Assembly (NCBI GenBank): GCA_949752795.1
Contig: OX457068.1
Location: forward strand, 62,561,582 to 62,625,581
Reading direction: 5' to 3'
DNA length: 64,000 nt
From: Hyperoodon ampullatus
Taxonomy: Eukaryota > Chordata > Mammalia > Artiodactyla > Ziphiidae
Part shown: piece after piece, positions 29,727-40,509 of the stretch
Layout: the number at the start of each line of letters is the position of its first letter
How positions within the stretch are numbered: the stretch's first letter is position 1
Notes under the pieces: generated by a model
Databases searched by the model: none
What the model was told of the DNA's origin: nothing
The model's input: only the letters and a program-made list of their open reading frames with translations
Program-made: the position numbers and the translations under genes

Positions 29727-30069
29727 GGACTTCCCTGGTGGCACAGTGGATAAGAATCCGCCTGCCAATGCAGGGGACATGGGTTCGATCCCTGGTCCAG
29801 GAAGAGCCCACATGCCGAGGAGCAACTAAGCCCATGCGCAACAACTACTGAGCCTGCGCTCTAGAGCCAGTGAGGCACAACTACTGAAGCCCGTGCACCT
29901 AGAGCCTGTGCTCCACAACAAGAGAAGCCACCGCAGTGAGAAGCCCACTCGCTGCAGCAAAGAGTAGCCCTTGCTCGCCACAGCTAAAGCCTGCGCAGCA
30001 ACGAAGACCCAACACAGCCAAAAATAAATAAAAATTTTAAAAATTAAATAATTAAAAATAAATTTAAGA
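29727..30069 (+). repeat. CHR SINE, full length
   Basis: ggacttccctggtggcacag head and AT-rich tail. Duplicate aaataaatcatgtt on both sides. Confidence 0.94.
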
Positions 30070-30086
30070 AATAAATAAATCATGTT

Positions 30087-30575
30087 ACTTCTAAATTATT
30101 TCAGTTTTTTGAGACAATTAGCCGGCAGTGCAAATAAATACCAAAACTATCCAGCCACATCTTTTTTCCCAGCCACATTTTTTCAAAAGACTCTTGTATA
30201 GATGAGGTCTCTTCTGTTAACAGACTTTTGCTTCCACAGGAAGCAAAACATATAAAACATCTTTTTTTTCTATTATTTACCCTCTCATGATCTTTCTCAC
30301 TAAAAAAAAAAAAAAAGTTTAAATAAGTCATAGAAACAGTTACTTGCACCCCCAAAGTATCAGACACTGCAGGTGTCCCACTCAAATCCCCTTGGCTCTT
30401 AACATTTCTGACTGTGCAGACCCAAATTCCAACTACTATCACCTCTTTGCCTCAGACATCCCTTTAACCACATGTATGACAGGCTGAAAGTACCAGGGAA
30501 ATAACATATTTTCCTAAACCAAAAGCAACCCTCAACCAGGAACAGATATATAAATTGGCATATAAATACACAGAT
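30087..30575. other. Intergenic, nothing recognised
   Basis: Unassigned sequence left of the MaLR-like element; it could hold the displaced 5' part of the ERVL LTR, but I see no convincing match. Confidence 0.4.
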
Positions 30576-30940
30576 TGAATTATATCCCCCAAAATTCACA
30601 TGTTGAAGTCCTAAGGCCCAGTAATTCAGAATGTGACCCTATTTGGAGATAGGATGTTTACAGAGGTAATTAAGGTAAAATGAGGTCATAAGGGTGGGCC
30701 CTCACCCAATATGACTGGTGTCCTTATAAAATGGGGGTATTTGGACACAGAGACACACATCTACAAGACAAGGAGAGAGGCCTAGAACACCTCCTTCCTT
30801 CACAACCCTCAGAAGGAATCAACCAGGCTGGCACCTTGACTCTTGTCTTGTGGCCTCCATAGCTGTGAGACAATACATTTCTGTTATTTGAGCCACTCCG
30901 TTTATGGTACTTTATTATAGCAATTTCAGCAAACTAATAC
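30576..30940 (+). repeat. MaLR/MER-type interspersed element
   Basis: Mammal-wide repeat reading cccccaaaattcacatgttgaagtcc, then tatttggagataggatgtttacagagg, then ggtgtccttataaaatgg and gtttatggtactttattatagcaatttcagcaaactaatac. The same family occurs in reverse at 38943-39323. I am sure of the pairing but not of the family name. Confidence 0.65.
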
Positions 30941-30945
30941 AAAGA

Positions 30946-31200
30946 CCCAGCTCCCTCACCTCTCGGGTGGAATAACTCTGAGATACATGTTCGGTGCTAT
31001 TTCCTAGAGTACCCAGTGGGTTTCAGCTCGTTTCCCACTATGGCAACTGGCTTGATAACACACTCTTTATTCACTTCCTTCTCTTGCCTTTTTCACTTCC
31101 AATTTTACTGGTGTGTTTCCTGGGTTCACCTCCTGCATAAACTACTTGATCTCAAATACCTGTCTCTGGCCTCCTTTTGGGGAAACCCAAACTATGACAG
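30946..31200 (+). mobile_element. ERVL 5' LTR (MLT2-type), 3' part
   Basis: It ends ctgcataaactacttgatctcaaatacctgtctctggcctccttttggggaaacccaaactatgacag, the usual MLT2 terminus (polyadenylation region then CA). Similar throughout to the LTR at 39418-39989, for instance tggcaactggcttgataacaca versus tggtaacttgcttgataatgaa. Its 5' part is missing or displaced by the element at 30576-30940. Confidence 0.65.
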
Positions 31201-31549
31201 TATCAGAAAGGGTATTCAGATGTCAGGATGGGATTTTAGAATTAAAGCCCTTCCCAGCCAGATGGCAACAAGGATCTCACCACTTGTGGAAGCAGAAAGG
31301 TGATAACCTCTGAGCTGAAGCATCACAATTATTGGAGGCCTCATCTGTGGTGAATTAGGATGAATTCAGGTAAATTTGAGGGATATGGGGTCAAAGGTAG
31401 TTACAAGGGCCATAGAGTAGGTTGGTTGTTATGACTGCTGCTGTCACACTGAGAAAAATTATAAACTCAGGTCAGTAGGGACTAATAAGAAAGCCAAAAG
31501 GCCTCTATGGTAGTAGCATTTCAAGAGATACTGCCGGAGTCCAGCTCCA

Positions 31550-32500
31550 GCGAGTCCAGGGATACCCAAGGGATGGATAGCGTCGGCGAAGGAAATAAAT
31601 CTATTACACTTCTTAAAGTATCAGCATTGCATGTTTCTCTCACCTTTATTGTTTACAATCACAGGTTTATATATTGTAGTTGATTACATTACCAGGTATG
31701 TGACCAAACAATCTTAGCACAATCAAACCTCAAAATGTCCTATAAAGATTTTTTTTTAAATATCCCATAGTTTCTGGATGTCCTATGAAAATATTTCCCC
31801 AAGTTCCCATTAATCACAGGTTATTTCTTAGTAATCAAGCCAAGCAGTTATATGATTATTTTAATTGTAAAAGTTGGAGCTACTTGTTCCTATTTCTCTT
31901 CTTGCATGGGCAACCTTTTACAATGGTTCCATGAAAATATTTACAATATACTCTGTATGCCCTTTCTTGTTGTTTCCTCCAACTGAGACAGTGTTTTCTC
32001 CCTATCCTAGCAACCAATTCTGCTCTAGGCATTTGCTTTTCTATAATTAATCTTCCTTTATAATAGAACCATAAATTTCCTATGTCATCAGGAACTCCGG
32101 CCCATGGCCATAACTCCATACTAGAGAGTGTTTTTCATAAAAACATCCCCTTAGTTCCAGGCTCTTAATTCTTTACCCATTTCCCCAGGGCTTTAGTGGG
32201 TACTTCCCATTCTGTGGTAGTTTCAGGAGGGGGAGTCCTTAGCGGAATTTTTCTTTCATGTGGAGCAACATCCCCCCAAAACTGGCCCTATATGTAAATT
32301 TATTATCATAAAACATAACAACAGAGCTGTAGTCCACCTTCCTGGCATGGCGCTGCCTTGCAGTTTCGCCTTCCGTTGCTTCATGACTTTGTCATGGTAC
32401 AATGGCTCCAGGATGGCTTCCGACAAGATACATTTTGTAAAATTATAAAGGAAACATGAACAAAAGACAACGTTACTACTAAACTATTTTAGCTTTCTTC
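31550..32500 (-). mobile_element. Possible ERVK-like LTR, reverse orientation
   Basis: The left end tgccggagtccagctccagcg and a reverse polyadenylation signal (tttatt at about 31648) suggest an LTR read on the minus strand. The right boundary and the duplication were not found, so this is tentative. The 79-residue minus open frame at 31880-32119 is probably fortuitous. Confidence 0.35.
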
Positions 32501-33499
32501 AGACCCCCTGAATCAGACAGGCACATCAGCAATCCATCATACAATGGAACTGGTACATTCTGGAAAAAATGGGGCAAAGCCAGAGAGCCAAATATATCAC
32601 ACAAAAAGGCAATGCAGACATCTCCATCACCTCCCTCATTGCACCTATGCCTCTCCTTCAGCTCAGATCTGTGGCCTCAGAGGAAGTTTGCTTCAACCCA
32701 GTTGGTGAAGAAGAGCAAAAAAATTCAGATCTGATTCAAAAATAGGTCAGCTCTATATGTTAATTTTTGTTAGTCTTTATGTAGATTGCTGCCACACTAC
32801 TGCCCCACTTAGAAGTGACTGTGAAAACCAATGGTGAAGAAAAATACTCCCAGTGGATAGCACATCAAGTAACACAGCTGGTCATCAACTTGGCGTGAAG
32901 GGAGCTGTAGCCCAAGGTAAGTGTATTAATAGACTCCTGGGCAGTGGTGCATGACTTGACTAGTTGATCAGGGAACAAGATTAGAAGACTGAAGATAAAG
33001 GAATGGGCAACAAAATGTGTAAATGTACGTGTCTTACATTAGTGCCTGCAAGAGAGTACCCATTAAAGAGGAGATGCAGAACAACAAGGTGGCTCGGATG
33101 ACACGTCCGGTGGCTTCCAGCCAGCCTCTGTCCTAGGCCACCCAGTGCTTACTCTATGGACTCATGAACAGAGTAGCCATGGTGGCAGGGGTGGAGACTC
33201 TACAGGGGCCCCCACAGCTCGGTGTCTGACCAGTTATCCCTAGAGGCTGAATCTGGGCCCTAAATATGCTATTGCCCCCAAGGAGATCAACCGGCCCCTT
33301 GGTGGCAAGCTGATTCTACTGAACTCCTTCCACTCTGGAAGGAGCAGAGATTCATCTCTAGTGGAATTGATTCCAAGAAGAGACTATCCTTTTTTTTTGC
33401 CAGCAGTGCCTTGGCCAGTAACATCATCCCAGGGCTAACAGTATATGAGTACCATTATGAAATTCCACATAACATCACCTTGGACCAGTGTTTATCAAA

Positions 33500-33914
33500 T
33501 CACTTTTCAATACCACTCCCCTAAGGAGCCTTTTGAAACATTTTTTTTCCTGACTGCTGCTCCCGTGAAGTTTTAATACCACAGATAAACTGTATTTCTG
33601 TTTATGTGCTTTACGTATAGCTGTGCTTTATACATAAGAAGAATAACATTTGTTTTGCCCATCAAGAGCCAATTTTCACCCGCTTGGGAGCAATACTGCC
33701 CCTGTTGAGAATGCATGCCTTACACTAAGAGCTTCACTTTATAGTGAAGGTGGTACAACAGTGAGCAAATGTCCATGTGCTCCACTTTGCCTACTATACA
33801 CCATATCACCTAGAAGCTGCAGTCCTGATAAAATGTCAGAATGGCATTTTAAAGGTGTGGCAGCTTGAAGATAACTTGCAGCGTTGGGGTGCTGGCCTTA
33901 AAAATGAGGTATGG
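33500..33914. other. Unassigned, between ERVL relic and L1
   Basis: May contain an old hAT-like element (accagtgtttatcaaatcac ... gagaatgcatgcc), but no clear terminal repeats were seen. Confidence 0.3.
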
Positions 33915-34388
33915 GGTGTTTTTTTGGTTTGTTTTTATTTTATTAAAGTATAGTTGATTTACAATGTTGTGTTTAATTTCTGTTGTACAGCAAAGTGACT
34001 CAGTTATACATATATATATTATTTTTCATGATGGTTTATCGCAGGATATTGAATACAGTTCCCTGTGCTATACAGTAGAACCATGTTGCTTATCCATCCT
34101 ATACATAATAGTTTACATCTGCTAATCCCAAACTCCCAGTCCTTCCCTCCCCGACACCCCCCTCCCCCCTTGACAACCAAAAGTCTGTTCTCTATATCTG
34201 TGAGTCTGTTTTTGTTTTGTAGATATGTTCATTTGTGTCATATCTTAGATTCCACATATAAGTGCTTCCACATATGGTATTTGTCTTTCTCTTTCTGACT
34301 TACTTTGCTTAGTATGATAACCTCTAGGTCCATCCATGTTGCTGCAGATGGCATTATTTCATTCTCTTTAACGGCTGAGTAATATTCC

Positions 34389-34421
<33 letters not shown>

Positions 34422-34694
34422 CACATTTTCCTTATCCGTTCGTCTGCTGATGGCCATTTAGGTTGTTTCTATGTCTTGGCTATAGCAAATACTGTTCCTA
34501 TAAACATAGGGGTGCATGTATCTTTTTGAATTATAGTTTTGTCTCTGTATATGACCAGGAGTGGAATTGATGGATCATATGGCAACTCTATTTTTAGCTT
34601 TTTGAGGAACCTCCTTATTGTTTTGCATAGTGGCTGCACCAATTTACATTCCCACTTTTTCTCCACACCCTCTCCAGCATTTATTATTTGTAAA

Positions 34695-35017
34695 CTTGTT
34701 TTTTAATTGGGGTATAGTTTTTTTACAATGTTGTGTTAGTTTCTACGGGCGAAGTAGAGTTCCCTGTGCTATACAGCAGGTCCTCATTAGTTATCTATTT
34801 TATACATATTTGTGTATATATGTTGATCCCAATCTCCCAATTCATCCCACTCCCCCTTTCCCCCCTCGGTGTCCATATGTTTGTTCCCTACATCTGTGTC
34901 TCTATTTCTGCCTTGCAAACTGGTTCATCTGTACCATTTTTCTAGATTCCACATATATGTGTTAATATACAGTACTTGTTTTTCTCTTTATGACTTACTT
35001 CACTCTGTATGACAGTC
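34695..35017 (-). repeat. L1 3' end fragment inserted in outer L1
   Basis: About 320 bp of L1 3'UTR, reverse orientation (tttttaattggggtatag ... tgacttacttcactctgtatgaca). The target ttattatttgta(a/g)act precedes it at 34681-34694 and follows it at 35018-35032, marking it as an insertion of its own. Confidence 0.8.
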
Positions 35018-35032
35018 TTATTATTTGTAGAC

Positions 35033-37977
35033 TTTTTTTCTTTTTATTTGCTGTGGGTTTGTCATATATGGCCTTTATTACGTTGAGGTAGGTTCCCTCT
35101 ATGTCCACTTTTTGGAGAGTTTTTATCATAAATCGGTGTTGAATTTTGTCAAAAGATTTTTCTGCATCTACTGAGATGATCATATGTTTTTTTTTATTCT
35201 TCAATTTGTTAATATGGTGTATCACATTGATTGATTTGAGTATATTGAAGGATCCTTGCATCCCTGGTATAAATCCCACTTGATCATGGTGTATGATCCT
35301 TTTAATGTGTTCTTGGATTCTGTTTGCTAGTATTTTGTTGAGGATTTTTGCATCTATATTCATCAGCGATATTGGTTTGTAATTTTCTTTTTCTGCAGTA
35401 TCTTTGTCTGGTTTTGGTATCAGGGTGATGGTGGCCTCATTGAATGAGTTTGGGAGTGTTCCTTCCTCTGCAATTTTTTGGAAGAGTTTGAGAAGGATGG
35501 GTGTTAGCTCTTCTCTAAATGTTTGATAGAATTCACCTGTGAAGCCATCTGGTCCTGGACTTTTGTTTGTTGGAAGATTTTCAATCACAGTTTCAATTTC
35601 ATTACTTGTGATTGGTCTGTTCAGATTTTCTTTTACTTCCTGGTTCAGTCTTGGAAGGTTATACCTTTCTAAGAATTTGTCCATTTCTTCCAGGTTCTCC
35701 ATTTTATTGGCATAGAGTTGCTTGTAGTAGTCTCTTAGGATGCTTTGTATTTCTGCAGTGTCTGTTGTAACTTCTCATTTTTCATTTCTAATTGTATTGA
35801 TTTGAGTTCTCTCCCTCTTTTTCTTGATGAGTCTGGCTGAAGGTTTATCAATTTTATTTATCTTCTCAAAGAACCAGCTTTTAGTTTTACTGATCTTTGC
35901 TATCGTTTTCTTTGTTTTTCTTTCATTTATTTCTACTCTGATCTTTATGATTTCTTTCTTTCTACGAACTTTGGGTTTTGTTTGTTCTTCTATCTCTAGT
36001 TCATTTGAGATTTTTCTTGTTTCTTGAGGTAGGATTTATTGCTACAAACTTCCCTCTTACAACTGCTTTTGCTGCATCCCATAGGTTTTGGATTGTCATG
36101 TTTTCGTTGTCATTTGTCTCTAAGTATTTTTTGATTTCCTCTTTGTTTTCTTCAGTGATTTATTGGTTATTTAGTAACGTATTGTTTAGCCTCCATGTGT
36201 TTGTGTTTTTTTACATTTTTTTCCCTGTAATTCATTCTAATCTCATAGCATTGTGGTTGGAAAGGATGCTTGATATGATTTCAATTTTCTTAAATTTACT
36301 GAGGCTTGATTTGTGACCCAAGATGTCATCTATCCTGGAGAATGTGCTATTTTCGGATGGAATGTCCCATAAATATCAATTAAATCTATCTGTTCTATTG
36401 TGTCATTTGAAGCTTGTGTTTCCTTATTAATATTCTGTCTGGATGATCTGTCCATTTGTGTAAGTAAGGTGTTAAAGTCTCCCACTATTTTTGTGTTACT
36501 GTCGATTTCCTCTTTTATAGTTGTTAGCATTTGCCTTATGTATTGAGGTGTTCCTATTTTGGGTGCATATATATTTATAATTGTTATATCTTCTTCTTGG
36601 ATTGATCCCTTGATCATTATGTAGTGTCCTTCCTTGTCTCTTGTAACATTCTTTATTTTAAAGTCTATTTTATCTGATATAAGTATTGCTACTCTAGATT
36701 TCTTTTGATTTCCATCTGCATGGAATATCTTTTTCCATCCCATCACTTTCAGTCTGTATGTGTCCCTAGGTCTGAAGTGGGTCTCTTGTAGACAGCATAT
36801 ATATGGGTCTTGTTTCTGTATCCATTCAGCAAGCCTGTGTCTTTTGGTTGCAGCATTTAATCCATTCATATTTAAGTTAATTATTGATATGTATGTTCCT
36901 ATTACCATTTTCTTGATTGTTTTGGGTTGTTTTTGTAGGTCCTTTTCTTCTCTTGTGTTTCCCACTCAGAGAAATTCCTTTAGCATTTGTTGTAGAGCTG
37001 GTTTGGTGGTGCAGAATTCTCTTAGTTTTTGCTTGTCTGTAAAGCTTTTGATTTCTCTGTCAAATCTGAATGAGATTCTTGCTGGGTAGAGTAATCTTGG
37101 TTGTAGTTTCTTCCCTTTCATCACTTTAAATATATCATGCCACTCCCTTCTGGCTTGTAGAGTTTCTGCTGAGAAATCAGCTGTTAACCTTTTGGGAGTT
37201 CCCTTGTATGTTATTTGTCATTTTTCCCTTGCTGCTTTCAATAATTTTTCTTTGTCTTTCATTTTTGCCAATTTGATTAATACGTGTCTCAGCATGTTTC
37301 TCCTTGGGTTTATCCTGTATGGGACTCACTGTGCTTCCTGGACTTGGGTGGCTATTTCCTTTCCCATGCTAGGGAAGTTTTCGACTATAATCTCTTCAAA
37401 TATTTTCTCTGGTCCTTTCTCTCTCTCTTCTCCTTCTGGGACCCCTATAATGCGAATGTTGTTGCGTTTAATGTTGTCCCAGAGGTCTCTTAGGCTGTCT
37501 TCATTTCTTTTCATTCTTTTTTCTTTATTCTGTTCCATGGCAGTGAATTCCACCATTCTGTCTTCCAGCTCACTTATCTGTTCTTCTGCCTCAGTTATTC
37601 TGCTATTGCTTCCCTCTAGTCTATTTTTCATTTCAGTTATTATATTGTTTATCTCTGTTTGTTTGTTCTTTAATTCTTCCAGGTGTTTGTTCTTTCATTC
37701 TTCTAGGTCTTTGTTAAACATTTTTTACATCTTCTCAATCTTTGCCTCCATTCTTTTTCAGAGGTCCTGGATCATCTTCACTATCATTATTCTGACTTCT
37801 TTTTCTGGAAGGTTGCCTATCTCCACTTCATTTAGTTGTTTTTCTGGGGTTTTATCTTGTTCCTTCAACTGGTACATAGTCCTCTGCCTTTTCATTTTGT
37901 CTATCTTTCTATGAATGTGGTTTTCATTTCACAGGCAGCAGGATTGTAGTTCTTCTTGCTTCTGCTGTCTGCCCTCT
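35033..37977 (-). repeat. L1 with ORF1, endonuclease and partial RT, ending early in ORF2
   Basis: Reverse-orientation L1. From its 5' side: 37977 just upstream of ORF1; ORF1 at about 37900-37000, broken; endonuclease frame with NMNGLNAATKRHRLAEWIQK at 36965-36330; reverse transcriptase frame at 35702-34995, including [15 protein letters not shown] and [16 protein letters not shown]2 stops matching L1 right after GACAAACCCACAGC (about 35050) and becomes AAATAAAAAGAAAAAAA, an A-rich tail, followed by the target copy. About 2.9 kb. It lacks the rest of RT (including the catalytic FADD region), the C-terminal domain and the 3'UTR. Confidence 0.8.
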
Positions 37978-38942
37978 ATTTGTAGACTTTTTAATGATGG
38001 CCATTCTAACTGGTGTGAGGTGGTACCTCATTGTTGTTTTGGTTTGTTTTTCTCTAATAATTAGCAATGATGAGCGTCTTTTCATGTTCCTATTGGCCAT
38101 CTGTATGTCTTCTTTGGAGAAATGTTTATTTAGGTCTTCTGCCCATTTTTTGATTGGGTTTTTTTTTGTTATTGAATTGTAAGAGTTGTTTCTGTGCTTT
38201 GGAAATTAAGGCCTTGTCAGTCGCATCATTTGCAAATATTTTCTCCTAGTCTGTAGGTTGTCCCTTTGTTTTGTTTATTGTTTCCTTTGCTCTGCAAAAG
38301 CCCATAAGTTTGATTAGGTCTCATTTGTTTATTTTTACATTTATTTTTATTGTGAGGTATGGTTTTATATGGTGTTTATATTGTCACAATATGGTACTAC
38401 ATGTTTTGACTCCAAAAGGTAGAAAACACAGGCCTGGGAACCAAGAGGTAAGACTGGCCTCTGTCACCATAGCTTACACTGACCCACTTGGGGAATTTGT
38501 TTCCCCATCCTTTCAACATTACGCTCTGGTGGACTAGAGCACCTGGCTCTAGGTGGTTGGCAGGGGATACATCTATCAATGGTCATAAAAAGAGTTCCAC
38601 CAAAACTATGGCTGATAACTGGTCATTCGGGGGTCCTCGTGCCAGTAGACCAGCAAGCAAGGAAAGGAGTAACTATCTCGGCAGGAGAAGGTGATTACCA
38701 TGAGGAAAGGTGGGCAAGGAAGAATGTATCTGTAACTTAGCAGTTTCAATGAGATGCCTCTTGGTGTTGCCATGCCTGGTAATAAACATAAATTGCCAAT
38801 TTCAGCAGAGTCTGACAAGAGCCTGTTAACCAGGGGCTAAGATCCCTTAGGGATGAGGGTCTGGGTTACCCCACCAGTCAAGCAACCTAGACAAGCAGAA
38901 GACTAGCCAATTGTGAAGGGACTATAGAATATGTGTGTATTA

Positions 38943-39323
38943 GTTTGATGAGGCTGCCATAGCAAAATACTACAGACTGAGTGGCTTAAACAATAGAAAT
39001 TAATTTTCCTGCAGTTCTGGAGGCTGGAAGTCCAAGATGACAGTGCCAGCAGAGTTGGTTTCCTCTAAGGCCTCTCTCTTTGGGTTGCAGGTGTTCACCC
39101 TCTTGCTCCCTCTTCACACGGTTGTCCCTTTGTGCACACTCACTCCCGGTGTCTCTTCTTTTCCTACAAGGACACCAATCACACTGGATCAGAGCCCCAC
39201 CCCAACGGCCTTACTTCAACTTAATCACCTCTTTAAAGGCCCTATCTCTAAAACGGTCACTGGGGTGCTGAGGGCTAGGACTTGAACATATGAATTTGGG
39301 GGAATACAACTCACTCCATAACA
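38943..39323 (-). repeat. MaLR/MER-type interspersed element, reverse orientation
   Basis: Reads tagtttgatgaggctgccatagc ... gttctggaggctggaagtccaag ... cctacaaggacaccaatcacac ... cttgaacatatgaatttggggg, the reverse complement of the family at 30576-30940. It interrupts the ERVL 3' internal region. Confidence 0.65.
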
Positions 39324-39417
39324 GGGTGGTAGAGGAAGGAGATGATGAATATCAGTTACAGACTCAGGACCATTTGTAGCAGCAGGGACTAGAGCTCGTC
39401 CTACTAAACTTCCTGGG

Positions 39418-39989
39418 GTGTGTGCGTGTGTGTGTGTGTGTGTCTTTTGGAAACTGGGACAAGTGGTGACAGGATGCAGTAAAGTGCAGATGGGCATGGG
39501 TGGACCTGAGCCGTGCAGGGGTCAGCACTGCCAGCACCCCATCTACTTCCCCTCAGTACCCATCACTTCCTCACATGTCAGCCCAACTTCCAACTTCCAG
39601 GAACCTCGTGAGGACTCGGCCTGCTGGAACCCACTCTGCTGGTGTTCACGGCAAGAAGGAAATACCAGGGAACCAACACCTTCTAGGAGCAGCCCTCTAC
39701 TGCTGGTGGGAGTTGGTGAATGACTATCCTAGCTCCCTCCCCTCAGGTGAGCTATTTCTGAGGTGTGGGTCCCACACTGTCACCCAAGAGTCCCAGTAGC
39801 TGAAGTTCATTGCCCACAGTGGTAACTTGCTTGATAATGAACATTTTTTTTTGCTTTCCTTCCCTTCGCTGTCTTACTTCCCCACTTCCATACTGGTGCA
39901 TTCTGGGATCACCCCCCAGAAAAAGTACCTGCATTCAAATCTTCATCCCAGGGTCTGCTTCTGCTGGAACCCAAATTAAGGTTCTGACA
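39418..39989 (+). mobile_element. ERVL 3' LTR (MLT2-type)
   Basis: Starts near a (gt)n run at 39419-39442 directly after the ERVL internal end and terminates cattcaaatcttcatcccagggtctgcttctgctggaacccaaattaaggttctgaca, the MLT2 3' end. The two open frames at 39418-39799 are not genes. Confidence 0.65.
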
Positions 39990-40509
39990 GTCTGCAGAAC
40001 AGCTCATACTTACTAAATTCATCATGTAAACTTATTTGACTGGCTTCCCTTTACACTCCTACTTCTCTCTCAACTGGTCGTTTCTCTAGCTACGTTATCT
40101 TCTTCTAGGCCACTATTTCTTTCATATTTACTACTATGTGTCAAGTTCTGGGGATGTAGCAGGAAAAACGATAAGAGGGACCCTGCTCTCATGGAGATTA
40201 CAGTCTAGGAGGGAAGCCAGACTTTGAACAATTAATTTCAAGAGTGAATCCTGTAATAACAAGGAAAATGTGAGAGTGGTGAAGGAGACAGCAGTGGGAT
40301 CCCACCAAGCCTGGAGGCAGGGAACATGCTTCCCCGCTGAAGGGACCCTGCATCTGGCACCTGAAGGGTTAGTAGGAAGTGGCTTGGTGCCAGTCTCCTC
40401 CTGGCTTCCCTGACCGGCAATTTGTCCTTCTATGGTGGTCTAATGATAGCAAATGTGACAAGGGGTCAAATAGAGCTTGGAAGAGAGGTACAATTAACAC
40501 AAAAATGCA
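39990..40509. other. Intergenic spacer downstream of PSTPIP2
   Basis: 40130-40270 resembles a very old LINE relic (accctgctctcatggagattacagtctaggaggg). Otherwise nothing recognised. Confidence 0.4.

Larger units (their letters stand above)
33915..38352 (-). repeat. L1 3' portion (outer), split by two L1 insertions
   Basis: Reverse-orientation L1 3' end at 33915-34694 and 37989-38352. The left part starts in a T-rich tail, includes a (tg)n run at 34391-34419 and a decayed ORF2 end; the right part reads atggccattctaactggtgtgagg. The element is flanked by tgaggtatgg (33904-33913 and 38353-38362), so the whole 4.4 kb is one insertion site with later nested arrivals. Confidence 0.85.
31201..39417 (+). 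mobile_element. ERVL internal region relic with nested insertions
   Basis: Remnant of an ERVL retrovirus-like element between two MLT2-type LTRs. Recognisable parts are an integrase-region stretch at about 33050-33490 and a 3' internal stretch at about 38391-38942 continuing at 39324-39417. All reading frames are broken by stops and shifts. Inserted later: a possible LTR at 31550-32500, an L1 complex at 33915-38352 and a MaLR-like element at 38943-39323. No functional viral protein can come from it. Confidence 0.6.

Noticed and set aside
34391..34419. (TG)n and other short tandem runs as CRISPR-like arrays
   Set aside because: Simple microsatellites inside L1 or LTR sequence with no spacer structure; eukaryotic context.
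34995..37631. Minus-strand frames with reverse transcriptase and endonuclease similarity as a retron, DGR or novel RT system
   Set aside because: Sequence and order (ORF1, endonuclease, RT) are plainly L1; truncated and broken.
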